Assembly: GCF_950005125.1 (NCBI RefSeq)
Contig: NC_080109.1
Coordinates: 43,309,501-43,373,500, forward strand
Reading direction: 5' to 3'
From: Chionomys nivalis
Lineage: Eukaryota; Chordata; Mammalia; Rodentia; Cricetidae
Length of the DNA: 64,000 nt
Shown: one piece after another, positions 54,701-64,000 of the stretch
Layout of the letters: each line of letters opens with the position of its first letter
Position numbering within the stretch: the first letter of the stretch is position 1
Program-made: the position numbers and the translations under genes
Notes under the pieces: generated by a model
What the model saw: the letters and a program-made list of their open reading frames with translations, nothing else
Database searches by the model: none
Told to the model about the DNA's origin: nothing

Positions 54701-56374
54701 GCTATTGATGCTGCTGCATAAGCCCTCAGCCTGCCCCTGGTTACCTGAAGCCATTCAGGGCAGATCTTCTCATTTTGAAAGCTTCTTGGCAAGCTTCTTC
54801 CTCTCCCTGCATTCCCTTCTGCCTCATGATAACTGGCTGAACTTGTGCAAGGGGAACCCCAAAAGTAGCAGTACTCTTTGACCTTTTCTAGGTCATCTTT
54901 CTGTTCACTCAAGATCGCAAAGCAATGACAGGGCAAAGAAAAGGTTCCAGCCTTAGCCAACTTGTGAACCTACGAGTTTAGCTGCAGTTGCTTACAAGGA
55001 CAAATTATAATTGCCTCAGGCCAAATGGCCATCAGGAATCTCTGACTGCTGTGACTGGACCTGAGGGGTGAGGTGACGTGAACACAGGCAAGCGGAAGAG
55101 GGACCCGCTCCTCCCTCTCCCCTTTCTTTCCTGCTTCTGTTTTTATCCTTTTCATCTTTCTCCACGCTCCTTTTCTCCTTCTTTTCCTTTTTTTCTTTAG
55201 TCCTGTCTATCCTGTCTATTTCTTTTTTTCTCCCATGCCCTCTTGATTTGGGTACCGATCAGGCATTCGTTAAACTTGTAGAAATTCATCAAGTTGCACG
55301 TTTATAGTATATTCATTTATTATAAATGTGTTCTACAAGAAGAGTAAAAAGTCATGTGGGTTAGTTCACGTGGTGAGTCTAGAAGCTCCATGAGGTCATG
55401 GAGAAATTAAATGTGCAAAAGGATAGTCAGAGTGCCCTGATGAGATTTGTCCCTACCTGTGACACCAGCATTACAACAGTGCCAATCTTACTGGCTCCTG
55501 ATTCTGGACTTAGTTTGGGTTGAGTTCAGCTGCAGGATTCTTTGGCTGGATTTTTAGGTAACTCTGCTGGATCTGGCTGGCCTTGCACGGCTTTCTCACT
55601 GCCTCTAGGGACTGATGCTAGCTGTCATTCCATCCCTTTTCTCCATGCGGTCTCTCATTCTCCTGGTGGTATAACTCTAAGTCACAAAGAGAGGATGCTG
55701 TAGTTTTCTTGGAGTCTGAATGGAAAGATAGGCAATATCTTGGCACCAATTTATAGCTGCCAAAGAAAGTCCCAGGTCAGGCTCATGGGGAGCACTCTGG
55801 TGACCTGGCCAGTAGATGTCCCCATAAAAGGAAGAACTCTTCACTTCCTGCAGGAATCAGTACTGTGTTATTTGTATCTAGAGATCTTGTTTTCCAGAAG
55901 TTCAATGACCAAAAGTTTACTCGAAATTCCCTATTTGAGTTTGGTAACTAATCCTCAATGTTAGACAACATTGCTTGGTTCAGTTAAATGTATCTGTGGG
56001 TTAGGCAAAGCCTGTGAGGCCTGCTTGCAACCTTTGTACCAGAGAACATAATGCAAATAACAGGAATTCCTGTTCTCTGAATAAGTGTAGAAAGGTAGTT
56101 TGGGAATATAGCTCATAGAAAAATACTTGCTAGCATCTCCAGGCACCTAAAACAACTACAGAAGAATTTCAGAAATTTTCTCCATCCTCCCACCCCCCTC
56201 TCTCTCTCCAGGAGTGAGACATCAGTTTGGACTCTTTTTCTATCATCAAAAATGGATGTAAAATAGAAACGTAGACAAAGACATCTGGCATCTTCTTACC
56301 TCAGTCCCTGTGTCTTCCTTCCTTCCTGTTTAGACACCCCCACCTGGAGATTACTATCAGTTGATTGCTGTCTT
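54701..56374. other. Unassigned non-coding sequence
   Basis: No repeat or gene is recognised in 1.7 kb, except a weak ID-like piece near 56098-56150 and a C/T-rich patch at 55100-55240. A 130-codon minus frame (54568-54960) overlaps the L1M fragment and lacks any known domain. Confidence 0.4.
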
Positions 56375-56760
56375 ATTCCACTTTCTGCTACTAGAAACAT
56401 AGTGGGGGATTTATAAGCAATAAAAATCAATTTTCTCACAGTTTTGGAGCCTGGGAAATCCAGGAACACATGTCAACATCTGGCCAGGTGTGCTGCCTTA
56501 GGACATGGCAGAAGGGCTGTGAGCTCACTTGAGAGAGAGAGAGAAAACTGGATTGAATGTGTTTGGTCTTCATGAGCTCACTCCTGTTGCTACTGCCTAC
56601 TCTTTGGTAATGGCATCAATCCATTCACAGTGGCAGAGCCTTGATGGCTTAGCCATCTCTTCAGGAAGGTTCCATATCTTCACGTTGATTCAACAGAAAT
56701 TAAATATCAACGTGAGCTTGGAGGGGAGACATTCTTGTACCTCCAAGTCTAACTAAGGGA
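56375..56760 (-). mobile_element. Ancient MLT1-type MaLR LTR, antisense
   Basis: Reads ..actttctgctactagaaaca.., ..tttctcacagttttggagcc.., ..gggaaatccaggaacacatg.., ..gaaggttccatatcttcacg.., the antisense order of MLT1. Confidence 0.65.
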
Positions 56761-58647
56761 GTTGAAAAAGTAGTAAGGCCAGTCGAGAAAACCAGGACAG
56801 GGTGAAGTGCTCAAAGGAGGCTGTAGCCCAGAAAGTTCCTCACATTAGCGTTATTATCGTGGGTGGTGATTATGTCTTCCCTGGTGTACTCAGAGAATAG
56901 CATGGCTTGCTTTCCAGTCTTCGCTTTTCTCTCCAAGAGTGTTCAGTTGTCCCTTATCCTGGTCATCGCTATTTTGAGAGTGGAAATAGCTCTACACTCC
57001 ACTTGCTAAGCTAAGCACGGAACTGTGGGCACCCTGGTCTGACCTCTGAGTTTTCCCCAGTACCTTGATGGGATGCTGTTCAACGTGTCATCATCGAATG
57101 CCATAGTCATCTTCTAGAATAAACTAAAGGATAAGGGTTAGAGTCAGTCCCTGTGTCACTGTGCCTCCCATGGAAGACGCCTGTGGTTCAGATCCAATGC
57201 TGTGATTCCAAATCTGGCCTTGTTTGGGGGCTCCGCTGGTATGTATAGGATGTCAGGGACACGTGGTGCCATTGTTATCTCAACCCCGTTGACCCTGGCT
57301 CTGGAAATCCCCACACAGAATGAGAAATAAGCTCCAAACAGACACTGCTGATATCACAATTTTAATTATATAATGAATGCATGCTCCGTCCTAAAAACAA
57401 AACAAAACATAGCCAAGGTACTCTGTACAGAAAGCCCTGGTCTCACAGCAAAGCCAGATGCTAGTACCATTTTTAGTGCCCCATGGAAGGCATGGCCAGG
57501 GATTTTAGTTCTCAGAAGACAACCCCAACCCTGCGCAGCATTCCAGCTGTGCTCAGGCTTAGCCGCACTGCTTGTAAGTGCTCGGCTGGAGAAGCTTGCT
57601 TCATCCCAGCACATCTTTCCGGAACCCAAACCACGTGAGTCTTGTTCCCAAAGGGATGTGACTACATTCCTAAGACAAACACATTGCCAGATTCTGGGTC
57701 CTGGGACAGAGAGGCTGGACAACTCTGTTGATGGAGAAAATGATTAGTTCCCTGAGTCTGCTGGCCAAGGTGGCCTGCCTGGGTCTTCTGAAGAAGGACC
57801 AGAAAGCCTTTACCTAGAGACAGGTAACATTTATTATTTATGGGGTGTCATATAGGAATGCCAGGCACTGTGTGTGGCACCATTCTAGTCAAAGCCAAAT
57901 CAAAACTAGGAGTCAGTCTGGACTTGAGAAGCCTTCAGCCAGAGGCCTGACAGGGCCACTGACGTGGCCACTTGGCGTTTGCACTTGGTGTCACAGTGTG
58001 CGTTCCAGCTGCAGGACATCAACTTTCATTTAAAACACTGGTGGGTTATTGTGATGCGCTCTACTTCCTGTGACTAATTTAAGTAGAGTAGTCAGGGGAA
58101 GGACATGATGTCCAGGTTCCCGGAATCCAGCGGCCTAGGACAACACACAGCGAAGGGCATTTATCTAGAATGAAGTGGAAAGTGACTGTTGCCTGGAAAC
58201 AGTGGGTAATCAAATCCATGGTTTGCTTGGACTGCTATCCAACCTGACTTTAAAACCTGAAATTTAAGATGACCATTGCAACAATTTCCTTTTACACAAT
58301 GTTTGATTGCTTTTAAAATTAATAATCATAAATGGTAAAAAAAAAAAAAAAACCCGGAAAGATAAAATAAATTAAACCATGAAAGGTTGGATGCTTTTAG
58401 GTTTTTGTTTTCATGTTTGAGGCTGGTCCTCTGTAGCACAGGCTGACCTGGGCCTTGCTGTTTAGTTGATGGTCTTCTGCTTCCACCTGCAAAGACCCCA
58501 AATCCCGGGAGTGGACCCACTTTGCCTTGCTACGCTGCATCCTTCCAATCCTGTGAGAAGCAGGACTATTTCATGTGTAGATAAAGTCATCATGAGGAAT
58601 CACATTGTGGCATTTGCTCTTCTTTACACCCTTCTCTCTCAAATCAA
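56761..58647. other. Unassigned non-coding sequence, about 1.9 kb
   Basis: No repeat or gene is recognised. Overlapping frames of 124 (plus, 57373-57747) and 118 codons (minus, 57366-57722) occupy the same ~370 bases with no domain; long frames on both strands suggest composition rather than coding. Confidence 0.4.
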
Positions 58648-58917
58648 GGCTGAGAGATGGCTCAGGGGTAGGGTACCTGCTGTTGAAGAACAATGGCCTG
58701 GGCTCAGGTGCTCAGAACTCACGGAAAAGCCAGGGCCCAATGCACGGGCAGAGACAGGTGGCTCTTTGGAGCTCACAGACCAGCCATGCTAGCCAAAATG
58801 GCAACCCCAGCTCCAGAGAGACCCTGTCTACAAACAAAGAAATAAAGGAACGAAAAACCGCAGAGGGCAATAGAATAAGACATCTTACATGTGCACACAT
58901 GGGTTAGTGAGTGCACA
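58648..58917 (+). mobile_element. B4/RSINE-type composite SINE
   Basis: Reads gctgagagatggctcagggg.., ..cctgggctcaggtgctcaga.., ..gggcagagacaggtggctct.., ..cagaccagccatgctagcca.., ..gagagaccctgtctacaaac.. . Confidence 0.8.
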
Positions 58918-58989
58918 CAGAGAGAGAGACAGAGAGAGAAAGAGAGCGAGACAGAGACAGATACAGAGACAGAGACAGAGACAGAGAGA
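58918..58989. repeat. (GAGA)n / (GAGACA)n microsatellite
   Basis: Purine-rich run with agagacagagac units, directly behind the composite SINE, probably from its tail. Confidence 0.93.
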
Positions 58990-59294
58990 TTTTTATTCTG
59001 TGTCAGACCCCCTGAGCCTCTTTCCCAGAACTCTTCCAGATTGAAGTTTCCAGGCTGAGGGCTGGGTCAGCTCACTTCAGATTACCAACTGCCAAGAGTC
59101 ACGGACCTCAGACAGACTTGTAAGGAAATGAAGAGACATTCATGAGCTGAGGGGACATGAAGGGTCCCTTCCGCCTCTGTCACAGAGGGTGACAGCAAAA
59201 ACACCAACATTGCCAAGCCTGGCGTGAGGAGGGACAAGGGCAACAGCCCAGGTTAAAATAGTGGTTGCTGGGGTTAAACATGACTGAGTTCAGA
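58990..59294. other. Unassigned non-coding sequence
   Basis: No repeat or gene is recognised. Confidence 0.4.
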
Positions 59295-59660
59295 AGTTTG
59301 TTCTACATTGAATGCTTGCACCCTTTCCCCCAAATTCTGCTGAACCCCTAACCTTTAGTGTGACCGCTGGAGATGGGTCTTTGGGGGTCCTTAGTTAGAA
59401 GTCATAAGGGTGATGGGCTCTTGTGCCTAATAGGAAGCAGCAGTTCTCTCTCTCTCTCTCTCTCCCTCCCCCCACTTCTCTCTCTCCTTCCTTCTCTCCC
59501 CTCCTCTCCTGACCCAGTCTCTTGCCTGCACCAAGAAGGGGTCACATGGTGACAAGGTGGCCTCTGACAGGCCTGGAAGTTCTCACAGACTAGACCGGGC
59601 CCCTGATCCTGGACTTGTGTTGTCTAAGTAGATTAGCAACAGGCCTGATTTCCGTGTCCA
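59295..59660 (+). mobile_element. Ancient MLT1-type MaLR LTR, interrupted by L1-D
   Basis: Reads ..ttctacattgaatgcttgca.., ..caaattctgctgaaccccta.., ..gtgtgaccgctggagatggg.., ..gaagtcataagggtgatggg.., then a (CT)n run (59446-59515) where MLT1 has tctctc, and ..gatcctggacttgtgt. It ends where the L1-D tail begins. Confidence 0.75.
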
Positions 59661-60303
59661 GGGAACTTTCTTTTTTTTTTTTTCTGATTTTTTTTATTAA
59701 TTAATTAATTTAATTATTAAAGATTTCTGCCTCTTCCCCGCCACCACCTCCCATTCCCTCCCCCTCCCCCAATCAAGTCTTCCTTCCTCCTCAGCCCAAA
59801 GAGCAAGCAGGTTTCTCTGCCCTGTGGGAGGTCCAAGGACCACCCACCTCCATCCAGGTCTATTAAGGTGAGCATCCAAACTACCTGGGCTCCCACATAG
59901 CCATTACGTGCAATAGGATCAAGAACCCATTGCCATTGTTCTTCAGTTCTCAGTAGTCCTCATTGTCCATTATGTTCAGCGAGACCGGTTTTGTCCCATG
60001 CTTTTTCAGTCCCCGGCCAGCTGGCCTTGGTGAGTTCCCGATAGATCATCCCCATTGCCTCAGTGTGTGGGTGCACCCCTCGCCGTCCTGAGTTCCTTGC
60101 TCGTGCTCACTCTCTTTCTGCTCCTCCTTTGGATCGTGAGACTTCAGTCCAGTGCTCCAATGTTGGTCTTTGTCTCTGTCTTCTTTCATCGCCTGATGAA
60201 GGTTAATATTCAGGGGGATGCTTATATGTTTTTCTTTGGGTTCACCTTCTTATTTAGCTTCTCTAGAGTCACGAATTATAGTCTCAATGTCCTTTATTTA
60301 TGG

Positions 60304-60728
60304 CTAGAAACCAAATATGAGTGAGTACATCCCATGTTTCTCTTTTTGGGTCTGGCTTACCTCACTCAGGATAGTGTTTTCAATTTCCGTCCATTTGTAT
60401 GCAAAATTCAAGAAGTCATTGTTTTTTACTGCTGAGTAGTACTCTAATATGTATATATTCCATACTTTCTTCATCCATTCTTCCATTGAAGGACATCTAG
60501 GTTTTTTCCAGGTTCTGGCTATTACAAACAATGCTGCTATGAACATAGTTGAGCATATACTTTTGTTGTATGTTAGGGCATCTCTTGGGTATATTCCCAA
60601 TAGTGGTATTGCTGGGTCGAGAGGTAGGTTGAACCCGACTTTCCTGAGAAACCGCCACACTGCTTTCCAAAGTGGTTGCACAAGTTTGCATTCCCACCAG
60701 CAATGGATGAGAGTGCCCCTTTCTCCAA
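60304..60728 (-). pseudogene. L1-D ORF2, C-terminal segment (third frame)
   Basis: The region continues ORF2p after the second frameshift, with ..LWKAVWRFLRKVGFNLPLDP.., ..FVIARTWKKPRCPSMEEWMK.., and terminates ..KHGMYSLIFGF at 60304. It is the C-terminal region that binds L1 RNA non-specifically in other L1s. The ORF2 C-terminus is complete. Confidence 0.9.
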
Positions 60729-63150
60729 ACCTCTCCAGCAGAGGCTATCATTGGTGTTTTTGATTTTAGCCATTCTGACCGGTGTAAGATGGTATCTTAA
60801 TGTTGTCTTGATTTGCATTTCCCTGATTGCTAAGGAAGTTGAGCATGATCTTAAGTGTCTTTTGGCCATTTGAACTTCTTCTGTTGAAAAGTCTCTGTTC
60901 AGCTCAGTGCCCCATTTTATAATTGGATTGATTAACCTTTTACGGTCTAATTTCTTGAGTTCTTTGTATATTTTGGATATCAGACCTTTGTCAGTTGCGG
61001 GGTTGGTGAAGATCTTCTCCCAGTCAGTGGGTTGCCTTTCTGTCTTAGTGACAGTGTCCTTTGCTTTACAGAAGCTTCTCAGTCTCAGGAGGTCCCATTT
61101 ATTCAATGATGTCCTTAGTGTTTGTGCTGCTGGGGTTATACGTAGGAAGTGTTCTCCTGTGCCCATGTGTTGTAGAGTACTTCCCACTTTCTCTTCTATC
61201 AGGTTCAGTGTGTTTGGACTGATATTGAGGTCTTTAATCCATTTGGACTTGAGTTTTGTGCATGGTGATATATATGGATCTATTTTCATTCTTCTACAGA
61301 TTGACTTCCAGTTTTGCCAGCACAATTTGTTGAAGATGCTCTCTTTTTTCCATTGTATACTTTTAGCTCCTTTATCGAAAATCAGATGTTCATAGGTTTG
61401 TGGGCTAAAGTCAGGGTCTTCTATTCTATTCCATTGGTCAACTTCTCTGTTTTTATGCCAGTACCAAGCCGTTTTCAGTACTGTAGCTCTGTAATAGAGT
61501 TTGAAGTCAGGGATGGTAATGCCTCCAGACAATCCTTTATTATATAAGATTGTTTTGGCTATCCTGGGTTTTTTGTTTTTCCATATAAAGTTGATTATTG
61601 TCTTCTCCAGATCTGTGAAGAATTTTGATGGGATTTTGATGGGGATTGCGTTGAATCTATAAATTGCTTTTGGTAGAATTGCCATTTTTACTATGTTGAT
61701 CCTCCCAATCCAAGAGCAAGGGAGGTCCTTCCATTTTCTGGTGTCCTCTTCAATTTCTTTCTTCAAAGACTTAAAGTTCTTGCCAAATAGATCTTTCACT
61801 TCCTTGGTCAGAGTTACCCCAAGGTATTTTATGCTATTTGTGGCTATCGTGAAAGGTGATGCTTCTCTGATTTCCCTCTCTGCTTCCTTATCCTTAGTGT
61901 ATAGGAAGGCAACTGATTTTTTGGAGTTGATTTTGTATCCTGCCACATTACCAAAGGTGTTTATCAGCTGTAGGAGTTCTTTGGTAGAGTTTTTGGGGTC
62001 GCTTATGTATACTATCATATCATCTGCAAATAATGAAAGCTTAACTTCTTCCTTTCCAATATGGATCCCCTTGATCCCCTTATGTTGTCTTATTGCTATT
62101 GCTAGAACTTCAAGCACTATATTGAAGAGGTATGGAGAGAGTGGACATCCTTGTTGTGTTCCTGATTTTAGTGGGATGGCTTTGAGTTTTTCTCCATTTA
62201 ATTTAATGTTAGCTGTTGGCTTGCTGTAAATAGCTTTTATTATATTTAGGTATGCCCCTTGTATCCCTAATCTCTCCAAGACCTTTATCATAAAGGAGTG
62301 TTGAATTTTGTCGAATGCTTTTTCAGCATCTAATGAAATGATCATATGGTTTTTTTCTTTCAGTTTATTTATATGGTTGATTACATTGATAGATTTGCGT
62401 ATGTTGAACCAGCCCTGCATCTTTGGAATGAAGCCTACTTGATCATAATGGATAACTTTTCTAATGTGTTCTTGGATTCGGTTTGCCAGTATTTTATTGA
62501 GAATTTTTGCGTCGATGTTCATGAGTGAGATAGGCCTGTAATTCTCTTTCTTGGTTGGGTCTTTGTGTGGTTTTGGTATCAGGGTAACTGTAGCTTCATA
62601 AAAGGAATTTGGCAATGACTCTTCTGTTTCTATATTGTGAAATACATTAAGAAGTATAGGTATTAGCTCTTCTTGGAAGTTCTGGTAGAATTCTGCATTG
62701 AAACCATCTGGCCCTGGGCTTTTTTTGGAAGGGAGATTTTTGATAACTGTTTCTAATTCTTCGCGACTAACAGGTCTATTTAGATCGTTCACCTGGTCTT
62801 GGTTTAGGTTTGGTATATGGTACTTATCTAAAAAAGTGTCCATTTCTTTTGCATTTTCCAGTTTTGTGGCATACAGGCTTTTGTAGTAAGATCTAATGAT
62901 TCTCTGAATTTCCTCTGTGTCTGTGGTTATGTCCCCCTTTTCATTTCTGATCTTATTTATTTGCGTGCTCTCTCTCTGTCGTTTAATTAGTTTGGATAGG
63001 GGTTTGTCAATCTTGTTGATTTTCTCCAAGAACCAACTTTTTGTTTCATTGATTCTTTGGACTGTTTTCTGTGTTTCTATTTTGTTGATTTCTGCCCTCA
63101 GTTTGATTATTTCCAGTCTTCTACTCCTCCTGGGCGCGTCTGCTTCTTTT
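60573..63150 (-). pseudogene. L1-D ORF2, reverse transcriptase segment (second frame)
   Basis: An open frame runs from 63266 to 60573 (897 codons). From about codon 39 it is homologous to ORF2p. It holds the linker (..LRAEINKIETQKTVQRINE..), the RT signatures SPGPDGFNAEFYQNF, ..TLIPKPHKDPTKKENYRPIS.., ..DQVGFIPKMQGWFNIRKSIN.. and the catalytic FADD (codons 413-416, complement 62019-62030) within LSLFADDMIVYISDP. The thumb and Cys-rich approach follow. It leaves the homologous frame at about codon 846 (..LCWRG), so the last ~50 codons of this frame are not genuine. Enzymatically relevant RT residues look intact, but the domain is separated from the endonuclease by a frameshift. Confidence 0.95.
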
Positions 63151-64000
63151 TTTCTAGAGCTTTCAGGTGTGCTGTTAAGTCCCCAATGTATGCTTTCTCC
63201 GTTTTCTTTAAGTGGGCACTTAGTGCTATGAACTTTCCTCTTAGCACTGCTTTCATCGTGTCCCATAGGTTTGAGTATGTTGTCTCTTTGTTTTCATTAA
63301 ATTCAAGGAAGACTTTAATTTCTTTCTTAATTTCTTCCTTGACCCAGGTGTGGTTCAGTAGTTGACTGTTCAGTTTCCATGAGTTTGTCAGCTTTCTGGG
63401 GGTAGCTTTGTTGGTGGCTTCTAACTTTAATCCGTGGTGATCTGATAAGACACAGGTGGACACTGATATTTTTTTGTATCTGTGGAGGTTTCCTTTGTTT
63501 CCAAGTATGTGGTCAATTTTCGAGAAGGTTCCATGAGCTGCAGAGAAGAAGGTGTATTCTTTCCTATTTGGGTGGAGTGTTCTATAGATGTCTGTTAAGT
63601 CCATTTGATTCATTACCTCCAACAATTCTCTTAATTCTCTATTAGTTTTCTGTCTGATTGACCTGTCCATTGGTGAGAGAGGTGTGTTGAAGTCTCCTAC
63701 TACTAGTGTGTGTGATTTGATGTCTGCCTTGAGTTTTAGCAATATTTCTTTTACATAAGTGGGTGCTTTTATATTAGGGGCAAAGATATTCAGGATTGAG
63801 ACTTCATCCTGCTGAATCGTTCCTGTTATGAGTATAAAGTGTCCCTGTCGATCTCTTCTGATTGATTTTAGTTTGAAGTCAGTTTTGTTAGAAATTAGTA
63901 TGGCCACACCTGCTTTTTTCTTAGGACCATTTGCTTGAAAAACCTTTTCCCAACCCTTTACTCTGAGTAGATGCCTGTCTTTGTGGTTGAGATGAGTTTC
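63107..64000 (-). pseudogene. L1-D ORF2, endonuclease segment (first frame)
   Basis: Open from the window edge (first complete codon Glu at 64000-63998, then Thr-His-Leu, the EN glutamate block) to a stop at 63107. The first Met is at 63907, but the frame is open upstream. APE-type endonuclease motifs seen are GDFNTPLSPMDRS and the C-terminal SDHHGLKLE (SDH at complement 63437-63445). This is the enzyme that nicks TT/AAAA targets. After ..LTAHLKALEKKK it runs out of the homologous frame at a 7-A run (complement 63147-63153). The protein as encoded would lack RT. Confidence 0.93.

Larger units (their letters stand above)
59671..64000 (-). mobile_element. LINE-1 copy L1-D, young, extends beyond the window
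   Basis: The T13 run at 59671-59683 is its poly(A) tail in antisense, followed by a 3' UTR of about 600 bp with a G-rich block (59720-59780 in antisense), then ORF2 from 60304 to the window edge. The ORF2 is by far the best preserved in the window. The last bases of the window encode the Glu-Thr-His-Leu of the endonuclease active site, so only about 40 residues of ORF2, ORF1 and the 5' UTR lie outside. Whether it is full length cannot be seen. Confidence 0.96.

Noticed and set aside
54568..54960. 130-codon minus frame
   Set aside because: Overlaps an ancient L1 fragment and shows no protein family similarity that I recognise.
57366..57747. Overlapping 118- and 124-codon frames on opposite strands
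   Set aside because: Open on both strands over the same bases with no known motif; probably chance.
60907..63365. Plus-strand frames of 60-178 codons across L1-D
   Set aside because: Antisense shadows of ORF2, which is long and A-rich on the other strand.

Overview
The window is mammalian nuclear DNA, almost certainly from a cricetid rodent (hamster, vole or deer-mouse group). The evidence is the repeats. The youngest B1 SINEs (about 9348-9513 and 35681-35865) carry the cricetid-type right arm (..acaagagctagttccaggac..) instead of the mouse version. B2/B3, ID, ID-B1 (B4-type), URR1 and rodent MaLR repeats are abundant, and four solo LTRs belong to ERV2-like families that I associate with cricetids. 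I found no host protein-coding gene, no tRNA or rRNA gene and no CRISPR-like array. Apart from LINE-1 pieces, the open frames look like chance frames in SINEs, microsatellites and minisatellites.

Layout. 1-19 kb: a patchwork of old SINEs, MaLR LTRs, URR1, simple repeats and short tandem repeats, a CpG-enriched non-repeat block at 8.1-8.4 kb, and a solo LTR at 11.65-12.04 kb with a perfect 6-bp target duplication. 20.1-26.5 kb: a full-structure but decayed minus-strand LINE-1 (L1-A) with its own GC-rich 5' region and a ~1-kb LTR-like insertion. 27.6-29.8 kb: a 25-bp minisatellite, then a five-level nest of insertions. 30.67-36.84 kb: a 5'-truncated plus-strand LINE-1 (L1-B) with a perfect 14-bp target duplication, carrying a second L1 3' end, a B1, a solo LTR and a candidate 3' transduction. 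37.4-38.0 kb: a 43-bp minisatellite growing out of a B1. 38.2-47.2 kb: ancient L1M, MaLR-type repeats, a split ATCT microsatellite and long stretches of unassigned DNA. 47.44-53.74 kb: a full-length-structure plus-strand LINE-1 (L1-C) whose 5' UTR is an array of ~58-bp monomers; it carries a solo LTR and a poly(A)-only insertion. 54-59.6 kb: MaLR and ancient L1 fragments with unassigned DNA. 59.67-64 kb: the youngest LINE-1 (L1-D, minus strand), running off the window edge, with an ORF2 broken only by two apparent 1-nt frameshifts in the part seen.

How it works together: the region is a retrotransposon landing zone. LINE-1 supplied the endonuclease and reverse transcriptase that placed the SINEs, as the A-rich tails and 10-16-bp duplications show, and later insertions used older ones as targets, so relative ages can be read from the nesting. 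I see no novel cellular system. The most interesting items are the ~58-bp monomer L1 promoter, the candidate 3' transduction, the poly(A)-only insertion, the two minisatellites tied to SINEs, and the nested 28.2-29.8 kb locus. Repeat family names are from recognition alone; edges of old elements are approximate (tens of bases).
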